Below, piece by piece: positions 27,534-40,300 of a DNA stretch of 64,000 bases. Each line of letters begins with the position of its first letter. Within the stretch, counting starts at the first letter, position 1. The stretch is taken from positions 372,001-436,000 of the forward strand of contig NZ_JALGQE010000001.1 in NCBI RefSeq assembly GCF_022810405.1, in the 5' to 3' direction. A model generated the notes under the pieces. The model had not been told where the DNA came from and searched no databases. It worked only from the letters and a program-made list of their open reading frames with translations. Made by a program: the position numbers and the translations under genes. Source of the DNA: Rhodococcus sp. ARC_M5 (GTDB lineage Bacteria > Actinomycetota > Actinomycetes > Mycobacteriales > Mycobacteriaceae).

Positions 27534-28325
27534 CTACCACGACGGTGCCGAATCGGTTTCGATCACTCCCTCGAGCTCCCAGTGTTGTCCAACGTCCTCG
27601 TGCCCTGACGAGATGACGTGAGTCACCCAGTTCTGCTCGATCACATCGGAAAGCTCCAGCGTTGACTCGTCCATGACCAGTGCTGCGCCAGCCGACAGCG
27701 CTACCAGCAGAGCGAATATGAGCCACTCCGGTGTGTGGTCCGCTGACGAATCGGCCGTATCTGTGCCGGAACGCTCCGCCGATTCGACGCGAGGAGACGC
27801 AACGAGCAGACGGGACTCGTACGTCACAGACCACTTCTTCATTGCCGCCGCGGCCGCGACCAGCGACTCGCGCTGCGTGACGACACGCCGAAGGCTTCCG
27901 TCGAGGAGCACTGCGGTTGCATCCGCATCGAGCTGTCCGGTGCGCGATGCAAAATCCACCGGCCGCGTCGACTGCAACGCAATCGCTGCTGTTACCTCGG
28001 GATCTCGAAGCGAGATGGTCGGCCCGTCCGGTCTTTCCCGTGTTGTCGACGCCATGGAAACGACAACTGCGTCATGCCTGTCGGCCTCTCCCAACATGAT
28101 CGATGCGCCTGACTGCCACACGGCCCATGCAGTCACGACGTAGTCGGCCGAGAACGGCATATCGATCGACACATGGTCGCCCGGGCCGATATGTCGCGAG
28201 ACGAGATAACGGGCAAGACGAGCAGCCCGCTGAGAAACCTCGAGGTAGCGCAATTCCTCTCCCGCACTGACGATTGCCGGTGCGTCGGGCTCGGCCTCCA
28301 CCACGGTGTCCATCATCTGAGGGAG
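27534..28325 (-). other. C-terminal pseudo-adenylation half-domain (Ser-Ser-Ser-Thr NRPS)
   Basis: Residues 4374-4636 follow the last C domain and align with the first half of an A domain (EAEPDAPAIVSAGEELRYLEV, then HIGPGDHVSIDMPFSADYVV, then AVWQSGASIMLGE). The ATP-binding loop (SGSTGxPKG) is absent; the corresponding region reads TAVLLDGSLRRVV. The signature after WVTHVI ends the protein with no A5-A10 motifs. It cannot adenylate. Conservation in two paralogous synthetases argues for a structural or docking role. Confidence 0.75.
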
Positions 28326-31300
28326 CGTCCAGGAAATCGGTATTGCATCCGAAGACGGCGAGGACCTTGTCTCCTCTCGTTCGGCTTCGGTGCGGATGTC
28401 GATATCGTGCACGGTAGTATCCGGGGCCTGCGCCAAAGTACGCACGATCGACGTCAAGCGAAGAGCGAGAGTCTCGACCGAGGTCGGGTCGTACAGATCC
28501 TGCGCGTACACGAGTGAGCAGGTGAGCACGGAATGTTCAGACTCGGCGAGCGCAGTGGAGAAGATGAACTGGAGGTCGTAGTTCGCGGTTCGTTCACCAC
28601 TGTCGAGCCCCGAGATCGACAAGCCCTCGAGATCCAACAACGCAGGCTCGTGGTTCTGAAGTGCGACCACGACGTCGAAGAATGGAGATCGGGCTACCGA
28701 CCGCGGCGGATCGAGAAGGTCGACCACCCTCTCGAAGGGAACATCGGCGTGCGCGAAAGCATCCAGATCACGATCACGAATCGACTCGAGGACCTCGGTC
28801 AGGGTCGCAGCACCGGGGACCGGTGTGCGTAGCGCCAGGGTGTTGACGAACATTCCGACCAGCATGTCGAGCGCTGATTCGCCGCGCCCGGCGACCGGGG
28901 TGCCGATGGCCACATCTTCGTCACCCGACAACTTGGCCTGCAGAACCGCGACGGCGCAGTGCAGCGCCATGAACAACGTCGCGTTGTGTGATCGAGCCAC
29001 CGACGTCATCGACTCGACGATCTCGGAGTCGAAGACGAATTCGTGCGAGGCACCCCGTCGGGTCGGCGTCGAAGTCCGCGGGCGGTCGCCCACGATACCC
29101 GACTGCTCCGGCAAGTCCGCCAAGGTCCTACGCCAAAACCGTTCTTGCGCATAAATGTTGGAGTTCGAATCCGAATCGTCGCCCAAGACTCTGCGGTGCC
29201 ACAGTGCATAATCCGCGTACTGGACCTCGAGCGGTTGCCAAGGCAACGGCCGGCCTGCGCAACGAGCAGAATACGCGGTCATCAGGTCCTGGGTGAGCGG
29301 ACCGATGGAAAAGCCGTCTGCCGCGATGTGATGAACGACGAGGACGAGCAGGTGCTCGACCCCTGATATTCGAAGCAGCCGGGCCAGTACGGGAACCGCC
29401 GCGGTGACGTCGAATGTCGTCGCAACGAGAGTGCGAATGCGGAGCGCCGCTTCGGTTTCGCCGATCGACTCGGCGTCGAGCTCGAGATCGACGTCATCCA
29501 CGTGCAGAATCTGTTGACTCCCCACGCCATCCACCTCGGGGTAGCGAGTGCGCAGCGTTTCGTGGCGCTCGACCACATCCCGAAGCGCGTCGGCGAGAGC
29601 GAACGTATCGAGGCTCCCGCTCAGGCGCAGTGCAAGTGAGATGTTGTAGGCGGTCGAACCAGGGTCGAGACGATTGGCGATCCACATGCGCTGCTGCGCG
29701 TAGGAGAGAGGGAGGATGTAGGGCCGGGGTTTGCGAGTGAGCGCGGGGCGAGCACCTGTGCCGACATGTGCAGACAGCCGGACAGCCAGTTCGGCGACCG
29801 TCGAGGCCTCGAACAACAGTCGGACTGTCACGGTGGTGTTCAGCAGCGCGCTCAGCCGAGCCACAACCCGAGTTGCGCCGAGTGAGTTACCACCGAGCAA
29901 GAAGAAGTCGTCGTCTGCACCCACTCGGTCGAGTCCGAGCACCTCCTCGTAGACCGTCGCAACGGCCCGTTCGACATCGGTGGCCGGCGGTCGAAAGATG
30001 CTCGTGCTGTTGATAGGTGCGGGAAGTGCCTTCCGATCGAGCTTTCCGTTGACCGTCAGCGGGATGGCATCGATCGCGACGAAGAAAGAGGGCACCATGT
30101 AGTCCGGAAGCTGAACTGCAACGCCCCGGCGCACTCGATCGAGGTCGGCCGACGTGTCCACGAGAACGACGTAGGCGACGAGTGAATCACCGGTGACGGA
30201 GTCTTCTCGCACGACGACGGCAGCAGCAGAAACCTCTTCGAGCGAGGCAACGGCTGCCTCCACTTCGCCGAGTTCGATTCGGAAGCCGCGTACCTTCACC
30301 TGGAGGTCGATGCGGCCAAGGTACTCGAGCTCACCGCGTGTATCGGGTGCGACGGGTGCGACCCACCGAGCGCGGTCACCCGTTCTGTACAACCGTCCGC
30401 CGTCGGCATCGAACGGATCCGCGACGAACCTGGTTGCGGAAAGCGCGGCGCGTCCGAGGTATCCCTGGGCCAATTGTCCACCAGCAACGTACATTTCACC
30501 CGCTACGCCCACTGCGACCGGGCGCAGGCGGCGGTCCAGCACGTAGACGCGTAGGCCGGGGATGGGAACACCGATGACCGAAGTCGACCGCAGGTCTCGC
30601 GAGGTGATGCGGCGGGTGGTGACGTGCACGGTCGTTTCGGTGATGCCGTAGAGGTTCAATAGTGCCGGGCCCGGTGCCGCCGCGCCGGGACCCACCGTGG
30701 AACCGTCACCGTGCCGCTCGATCCACCCCCGCAGCCTGCGAGGTTCGAGGGCCTCGCCACCGAAGAGTACGTATCGCAGAACCGACGAGTCGGCCGGCTT
30801 CGAGCGGTCCACTTCGGCGAACTGGTGGAACGCAGACGGCGTCTGATTCAGCACGGTGACGTGCTCGTCGACAACGAGGTCGTGGAATTTGTCGGGTGAA
30901 CGGCTGGTGAGGTAATCGACGATCACCAGTGTGCCGCCGTGAATCAGCGGTCCCCACATTTCCCACACGGAGAAGTCGAATGCGTACGAGTGGAACATCG
31001 TCCACACATCGTCTGCATCGAAACTGAACATCGACGCCGTGTTCGCGAACAGACGTAAAACGTTGCCATGCGTGACGGCTACGCCCTTGGGTCGTCCACT
31101 CGATCCGGACGTATAGATCACGTACGCCATGTTCTCGGACGTCAGCGGTGCCGTTCGGTCGAGGTCGGACGGCAATCCGGGATCGGCAGAACCGGTCGAT
31201 TCGCCGCCGACGTCGACGACGGGTACGGAGCCGAATTGTGCTGCCGCACCCGCAGTGACGGCGACGACGGGCTGTGCGTCGTCAACCATGAACTCGATGC

Positions 31301-34300
31301 GGTCGGCAGGGTATGCGGGATCGATGGGTAAGTACGCAGCACCGGACGCAGACACGGCGAGCAGCGCAACGATGAGCTCGATCGACCGTGGGAGCGAGAC
31401 GGCCACCACACGATCGGGCTGCGCTCCGACTTCGATCAATCGACGCGCGAGAGTGTCGACGCGGCGGACGAGCTCACCGTATGAAACGGATCGACCGTCG
31501 TACCGGACGGCGATGCTGTCGGGTGATAACGCCGCTGTCGCGGCGAATGCGTCGATGAGAGTGTCGTGCTCCAGGAGTCGATCGGTGCCGCTCGAGCGCC
31601 AGTCCTGCACGAGCATGTCCAGCTCTGCCTGCGCAGCAACGGCAATGTCGCCGATGGGCAGCTTGGGCGATGCGAGTAAGCCCGAGAGCACGCGCACGAA
31701 GCCGGCGACGATGGCGTCCATCGTTCTTTGCTCGAACAGCTCTGTAGCGTAAACGAACTCGAAGTGCCAGCCGGGATCGAGACCAGTCTCGTGTAGAGAA
31801 TCGGACACGGTGACCTGCAGATCGAATTTGGCGGAGGTGACCTCCTGTTCAATCCCGCTTATCGTCAGACCCGGCAGTTCGAGATGTGCCTGTCCGAGAT
31901 TTTGAAAAGTGAGCATGACCTGAACCAGTGGGTGCCTGGCGCGCGACCGGTCCCGAGCCACAGCATCTACGACTCTCTCGAACGGAATATCGGCATTCGA
32001 GAACGCGGACAGGTCGACGTCACGGACGTGGCCGACGACGTCGACGAACGAAGCCGCCTGATCTATGCCGGTACGCAGCACCAGAGTGTTGACGAACATA
32101 CCGATCATGTTGTCGAGCTCGGTGTCACCTCGACCGGCCACCGGGGTTCCCACCGCAATGTCTGCGCTGCCCGAAAGTTTCGCAAGCAACACTGCAAGCG
32201 CCGCATGTACGACCATGAACGGTGTTGCCCCTACTTCGAGCGCCAATTGCGATACCTTCGAGCGCATCTCGGAATCGACGGCGATCGTGGTCGCCGCCCC
32301 ATCGCCCGTTGCTTGCGCGGGGCGCGCATGATCGAAGGGCAGGTCCAGTTGTTCGGGGAGATCGGCGAGCCGTTCTGTCCAGTAAGCGACTTGAGCAGCA
32401 GCTTGGGAAGTCGAGTCGTCTTCGGACCCCAAGAAGCCACGTTGCCATACGGCGTAGTCCGCATACTGCAGCGCCAAGGGCTCCCATCCAGGCACCTGCC
32501 CGCTCGTCCTCGCAGCGTAGGCGCGGACGAGGTCACGGGTCAGCGGCCCTACGGAGAATCCATCGACCGAAATATGATGCGCCACAAGCACCAACACGTG
32601 CGCGACCGAGGACTGGCGGAGCAAGACCGCCCGGATGGGAACATTGCGCGTCACATCGAATCCGCTGTTCACTTCCGCGCGTACAACTGCAGGCAGTTGC
32701 TCCGCAGTCACGTCCTCGACGCGAAGAACTGGACCGCTCGGATCGGGTTCTATTGTCTGATAACCAATTCCGTCGATGTCCGGATACGCGGTTCGGAGGA
32801 TGTCGTGTCGGTCGATCACATCCTGGAAAGCCCGCCTGAACGCCACTACGTCGAGATCGCCATCGAGACGTATCGTCACCGGCACATTGTGAACGGCGGA
32901 GTCCGGATCCAGTCGGTTGAGGAACCACATTCGCTGCTGTGCCAGTGACAGCGGAACATTCGCATCCGGGTTGCTGCGCGCGGTGATCGCTGGACGCCCC
33001 GCTCGGCCTCCGCCGTTCTCGATCCGCGCTGCCAATGACGCCACATCTGGGGCCTCGAACAACGTCCGAAGGGGCACCGTGGTGTCGAGTGAAACTCCCA
33101 GTCGCGCGACAACTCGGGTAGCGATGAGGGAGTTCCCACCGAGCACGAAAAAATCATCGTCCAAGCCCACTCGAGGTACGCCCAGCAAGTCGGCGAAAAC
33201 TTCTGCGACAGCTTCTTCGATAAGGGTCGACGGCTTCCGAAAAGCCGTCACCGCGAATTCTGGCTCCGGCAGGGCTTTCCGATCCAGCTTGCCGTTGGGA
33301 CCGACGGGGAGCGCGGCCAGCACCCCGATGGTCGTCGGAACCATGTATGCGGGGACGCGGGCGAGGGCAACGCGGCGAACGTCAGCAGGATCGACGGAAG
33401 ATGAGGTCTCGGCAACCACGTAGCCGACGAGTGTGTCACCGACCATCGAGTCGTTGTGCAGGACCGCGGCCGCCTGCGCAACGGCGGGGTGCGCGACCAA
33501 TGCAGCTTCGACGTCACCGAGTTCGATGCGCTGTCCACGCAATTTGATCTGCTGATCTCGACGACCCACGTATTCGAGTTCGCCGTCTCGGTTCCACCGA
33601 ACCATGTCGCCTGTGCGATAGGCACGTTCACCACGACCACCCAATGGGTCCGCGACGAAACGTTCTGCGGTCAGCTCCGGCATGGACGCGTAGCCGCGGG
33701 CGAGTTGAACTCCAGCGAGATACAGCTCCCCGACCACGCCAGGTGGTACCGGAGACAAACGCTGATCCAGCACATACACGCGGTTGCCGGTTACAGGCCT
33801 GCCGATCGGCACGCCGGCGGTATCGCACGTCTGAAATTCATGGAATGTGACATCGACCGCCGCCTCGGTAGGTCCGTAGAGGTTCGCCAGCCGGACACCG
33901 GACAGCAGCTCCGTCAACCTGCGTGCGGTCGACGCCGGTAGCGCCTCACCGGATGCAAAGACCCAACGCAGGCCGAGCCCCGAGAGCGCCGTGGATTCGG
34001 CTGCGAACAACGACAGCATGGAGGGGACGAAATGCGCGACTGTTACCGACCGGGTTTCGAACAGGTCGGCCAGGTATCGAGGGTCACGGTGTCCGCCCGG
34101 TGCCGCTATGACCAGAGTGGCCCCGATTTGCAGGGGCCAGAACAGTTCCCAGACCGACACGTCGAATGTCGCGGGCGTCTTCTGGACAACCACGTCTTCT
34201 CGCCCCAGTCCGTACTGGGTCTGCATCCAGTTCAGTCGGTTGACGATCGCGCGATGGCTCACCGTCACGCCCTTCGGCTGTCCGGTCGAACCGGACGTGA

Positions 34301-37300
34301 ACAACACATATGCCGCCGAGTCCGGATCTGTCCGAACCCTCCGCTCGATGTTCGCGGCCGGCGAGTCCGGTGAATCGTCGGTCTCGTTCAGCTCGATGAC
34401 GGTGACTTCGTCGAGATCCCACTGCTCTCCCGGAATCGCAAGCAGCACAGCGACACCCGCTGTGCGCACCACTCGCCGAACTCGGTCCGACGGTTGGCCG
34501 GGGTCGAGCGGGACATACGCTGCGCCTGCTGCAAGCACCGCATAGATACCCACCAGCATCTCCACCGAACGTGTGGTGCCCACTGCAACGACCGTTTCGG
34601 GACCGACACCTCGCGAAATCAGTAGTCGGGCTAGCCTGTCGACCCTCGCGGCGAACTCGCCGTAGGACAGCGATCGGTGTTCGAAGCTGATGGCGACGGC
34701 GTCGGGTGCGATACGGGTGCGCTCCTGAAAGCGGTCCAGGAGCAGCTCGTCGGTCGACAGCGATTGATCTGTCTCGGTAGCGGTACCGCTCCACTCTTCC
34801 AGCACGGTCCGTCGCTCGGTGCCGACGAGGAGATCGATGTCGCCGATCACGACAGCAGGGTCGGTCACAACGGCCTCGACTATCCGAAGAAACCGCACGC
34901 CCATCGCCCCGACGGTCTCTTCGTCGAAGAGATCGGTGAGGTAGAGGAACTGCCCGATCATTCCCTGCGGCTCCCCCGCGCCGTCGAACCGCTCGGAGAT
35001 CGTCAGGTACAGGTCGAATTTCGACAGTCCGGTTTCCAATTCCATACCCGCCGCGGCGATGCCCGGCAACTCGACTGTGCTGCGCTCGAGGTTCTGGAAA
35101 GCGAGCATGACCTGGAACAGAGGCTGACGTGCCGTCGATCGTGGCGGGTCCAGAATCTCGACAAGACGCTCGAACGGGACGTCCGAGTTTGCGAATGCAT
35201 CGAGGTCCCTTTCGCGGACTTCGGTGAGCATCTCTTCGAATGTCATTCCGGCGGGAACGCGAACACGCAGAACGAGTGTGTTGACGAACATGCCGATCAA
35301 GTCGTCGAGCACGCGCTCTCCGCGCCCCGCGATCGGTGTTCCGATTGCCACATCCTCGGTACCGGACATTCGGCCGAGCAGAATCGCAAATGCGGCGTGC
35401 ACGACCATGAATGGAGTGCATCCGAGCTCGAGGCCGAGCGCGACGATCGACCGATGCGTGTGGGCACCGATATCGAAGGCGTGCAACCCTCCACGTTCGC
35501 TGGGCACGGCAGGACGCGGCCGATCCGTGGGTAGGTCGAGTTGCTCGGGAATGCCTTCGAGCGCACCGGTCCAGTAATGGATCTGTCGGTGAGCCAGTGA
35601 GTCGTCAGCGCCTTCGTCACCGAGCATGTCGCGTTGCCACACCGCGTAATCCGCGTATTGGACGGGCAGCGGCTCCCAGTCCGGCGCGGAACCTGACATC
35701 CGCGCCGAGTACGCCCCGACGACATCCCGCATCAGCGGCCCGACGGAGAACCCGTCCGCTGCGATGTGGTGCACAACGACAGCAAGAACGTATTCGGAAT
35801 CAGAGAGTCGGTAGAGCCCTGCGCGGAAGGGCGCAGCGACGGCAAGATCGAAGCCACCCATGATCATGTCGCGAATCAACTGGTGCGCTTCGTCTTCGGA
35901 ACAGTCGGCGACGTCGAACCGCGACGGACTGTCGGCCGGTGACAGGGTCTCTTGGTGGCCGACGCCGTCGATCTCGGGGTAGACGGTACGAAGCGATTCG
36001 TGCCGATCACGGACGTCGTCGATGGCCTGGGCCAGTGCCGACACGTCGAGTTGCCCGTTCAGCCGGACGACGACGGGAATGGTGTACGCAGCCGAGTCCG
36101 GCTCGAATCGATCGAGGAACCACATGCGCTGTTGCGCCGGCGACAGAGGAACGGGTGAGGGCCGACGGCCTGTCTCCAGCGGTATCCGGCCCCCCGAGCC
36201 GGCCGTCTTCTCGACAATCGAGGCAAGTCCGGCCACCGTGCTCGCGTCGAACAGAGCGCGCACCGGCACCTGTCCGTCGACGAGCGCGCCGACGCGGGCA
36301 ACCACTTGTGTCGCGATCAGTGAATTACCGCCGAGCGCGAAGAAGTCGTCGTCTCGCCCGACCCTCGGCGAGCCGAGGACGTCCGCGAATACGCCGGCGA
36401 CGATGCGTTCGGTTTCGGTCACCGGCTGGCTGAACTCCCGTGTCTCGAACACGGGCTTCGGCAATGCTTTTCGGTCCAGCTTGCCCGTCGGCCCCGTTGG
36501 GAACGTATCGAGAACCAACACGGTGGACGGAATCATGTAGTCCGGCAGCGTGATTGCGGCATGCTTCTTGAGAGAATCGACGTCGACAAGCGAGGGTCCG
36601 TCGGGAATGACGTAAGCAATGAGTCGATCACCGTATACGGTCACGGCGGCTTGCGACACGGAAGGCTGGGCCATCAGCGCGTTCTCGATCTCACCGAGTT
36701 CGATTCGAAGTCCACGTAACTTCACCTGGAAGTCTGCCCGGCCTACGTACTCGAGATCTCCCGACGCGGTCCATCGCGCCACGTCGCCGGTGCGGTACAG
36801 ACGAGTCCCGGTGCCGAAAGGGTCGGCAACGAACCGGTCGGCTGTCAGGTCAGGACGGGCGACGTACCCTCGTGCAAGTTGTATGCCGCCGAGGTACAGC
36901 TCGCCCTGTGCGCCGGTGGGAGCGGGCCGGAGCCGGCTGTCGAGAACGTACACGCGGGTGTTGAATACCGGCCGGCCGATCGGAACCGATGCGACATCGA
37001 CTTCGGAGAACTCATGATGTGTCACGTCGACGGCGGCTTCGGTCGGGCCGTAGAGGTTGACCAGCACAGCGGACGACAACACCGCCGTCGCAGCTCGGGC
37101 CGTCGTCGCCGGAAGAGCCTCCCCCGAGGAGAACAACCATCGCAGCGAAGTCACGTGCGCCGCTTTCGGCTCGGCCGCGAACACCGCCAGCATAGACGGA
37201 ACGAAGTGTGCAACAGTGACGCCTTCGTCGCCCATCAGCTCTGCGAGGTACACGGGATCGCGATGGCCATCCGGGCGCGCGATTACCAACCGGGCACCGA

Positions 37301-40300
37301 TCTGCAACGGCCAGAACAGCTCCCAGACCGAGACATCGAATGTCACCGGCGTCTTCTGAACCACTATGTCTCGCGCTTCGATGCCGTACCGAGCTTGCAT
37401 CCACACGAGTCGATTGACGATCGCTTCATGCGAGACGGTCACGCCCTTGGGCCTGCCTGTCGACCCCGATGTGAACAGCACGTACGCGGCGTTCTCGGGC
37501 AACAGGAGCGCACGACGATCCTCGTCCGTGACCGGCTCGCCAGAAAACGACTGCGTGCGGACACCGTCGACCGGAATAACCGGAACCGCCCCGAAGCTCC
37601 CCCCATCGGAATCGGCCAGAACCAGGGCCGATCCGGATGTCTCGAGCATGTACGAAATTCGATCGGGCGGCAGCCCAGGGTCGATCGGAACGTAGGCGGC
37701 ACCCGACTCGATGATCGCATAGATGGAGATCAGCATCTCCATGGATCGCTCGAGGGCAACAGCGATGCGTACTTCCGGCTCCGCACCTCGCGAGATCAGC
37801 AGTCGCGCCAGCCTGTTGACCCGATCGGCAAACTCGGCGTAGGTCAACGACGTGTCCCCGAATGTCACCGCGGGAGCGCCGGGCGACGCGGCGACTCTTG
37901 CGCCGAACATCGACACGAGAGTCGGCTGCGAGGGCACCGGATGGTCGGTGGCGTTGAGGTCTTCCACGAGCCAGGCACGCTCGCCGCGGCCGAGCAGCTC
38001 GATGTCGCAGACGCGCCCTGCTGGATTGGCGATTGCCGATTCGAGCACTCGCACGAACCGGACGGCGAGGACACCGACAGAAGTCGCATCGAAGAGGTCC
38101 GTCGCGTATGTGATCGTGGCGTCGATCCCGATAGCGCCTGCTGGAGTTCGAGTTTCGCCGACAGTGATTTCGAGGTCGAATTTCGCCGAGACAGCATCTA
38201 CGGCTATCGGTTCGACAGCCAGTCCGGCGAGCTCGAACGTGTTTGCGCCGACCGCCCCGTATGCCAGCAGCACGTGAAAGATCGGATGAATTCCGTTGGC
38301 CCGGGGTGGGTCCACGATCTCCACTACCCGCTCGAACGGGACATCTGCGTTGGCGAATGCACTCAGATCCCCGTCGCGGACGCTCGCCAGAACCTGCTCG
38401 AAACTCGACACGTGCCCGACTGTGGTCCGCAGAACCACTGTATTGACGAACATCCCGATCATGTCGTCCAACGCAGCCTCGCCTCGGCCTGCTACAGGTG
38501 TGCCCACCACGATGTCGGTGTTGTCGGATATCCGAGCCAGTAGCACCGCCAATGCCGCATGGACAACCATGAACGACGTGACGTTCGATCTGCGCGCGAG
38601 GTCCGCAATGCCTTCTGCAACAGACGAATTCAGAGTGAGGACATGTCGAGCTCCGCGTCCCGAGGACACTGCCGGCCGCGGCCGGTCCGTCGGCACGATT
38701 GCCGGGTCGGTGAGTTCCGACAGCGCCGACGCCCAATAGGCCTCCTGCGTGTGAAGCATGGAACCGGAATCATCCGAGGAACCGAGGGTGTCCCGTTGCC
38801 ACAGCGTGTAGTCGGGGTATTGGACCGAGAGCGGTTGCCAGCCAGGTGTTTCGCCCGCGGTCCGCGCTTCGTAGGCGGTCATCACGTCCCGAGTCAGCGG
38901 GATCATCGAATATCCGTCTGCGGTGATGTGATGAACGACTACGACGAGCATGTGTCGTAATCCGTCCATCGCGAGCAGACGAACGCGGAAGGGAGGTTTC
39001 TGTGATAAGTCGAAGGGCGCTCTTACGGCTTCTTCGACGCGGCGGGCAATGTCGGATTCGTCGATGGGCAACGTCAGGAAATCGATCACCGCGCCGTCGA
39101 TCGACTCGATCGCCTGCGAACCGCGGCCGTCGATTTCCGGGTACCGAGTGCGAAGCGGGGCGTGCCGGAAGACGACATCACCGACGGCCTTCTCGAACGA
39201 GTCGACGTCCAGCCGACCCGTCAATCGCACTACCGACGCGATGTTGTCGACGGAGGATTGGGGATCGAGGCGATGAAGAAACCACATCCGCTGTTGCGGA
39301 TAGGACAGTGGAATGTGCTCAGGCCAGGGCTGCCTACTCGCGAGCAGGGGCCTCGGCGGCTCGGGGCTGCCTGCCACGGTCTCGATGAGTGCAGCTGTGC
39401 CCGCCACCGTGGAGCAGTCGAAGAAATCCCTGACGGACACTCGGACGTCGTGCAACTCGTTGAGGCGAGCAATCAATCGAGTTGCGTCGAGGGAGTTTCC
39501 GCCCAGCGCGAAGAAGTCGTCGTCGCGCCCGACCCGACCGACACCCAGGACTCCGCCGAACTGCGCCGCAACGGTTGCTTCTGTGTCGGTGCGAGGCTCG
39601 ACGAAACGGGTCGGTACAGATTCGAGCGCCGGCAACCCACCGCGGTCCAGTTTTCCGGACGGCCCGAGCGGCATGCTGTCGAGCACCCGCACCGAGGTGG
39701 GCACCATGTACGCGGGCAGCCTTCGACCGAGGTCCTTTTTGATGTCGTCGGGGTCGACCGTCGACTCGCGAGTCGGTACGACGTAAGCCACGAGCGTGTC
39801 CTCGCGGACGACGACGACGCACTGCGAGACGTCCTCGCGCTCCCCCAGCACCGATTCGATTTCACCGAGCTCGATGCGCAGCCCTCGCAGCTTCACCTGA
39901 AAATCTGTCCGCCCGAGGAAGGTGGACACACCGTCCGCGGATTGCCTCACGAGATCGCCCGTTCGGTACATCCGGCTGCCCGATCCGAATGGATCCGCCA
40001 GGAATCGGCTTGCCGTCGCCACCGGGCTGTTCATGTATCCGCGCGCCAACTGCACACCGGTGATGTAGAGCTCTCCGACTGCACCGGGAGGCACCGGATG
40101 CAGTCCGGAATCGAGCACTCTCAGTTCGGTGTCATCGACAGGCATGCCGATCGGAACCGGCCCGGAACCGTTGGCGTGCACGGGATGATAAGTGACGTCG
40201 ACTGCCGTTTCAGTCGGACCGTACAGGTTGTGGAGCTGCGCCCCGGAGACCGCCTCGAAACGGGCAGCCGTAGCCGACGGCAGTTCTTCACCCGAGGCGA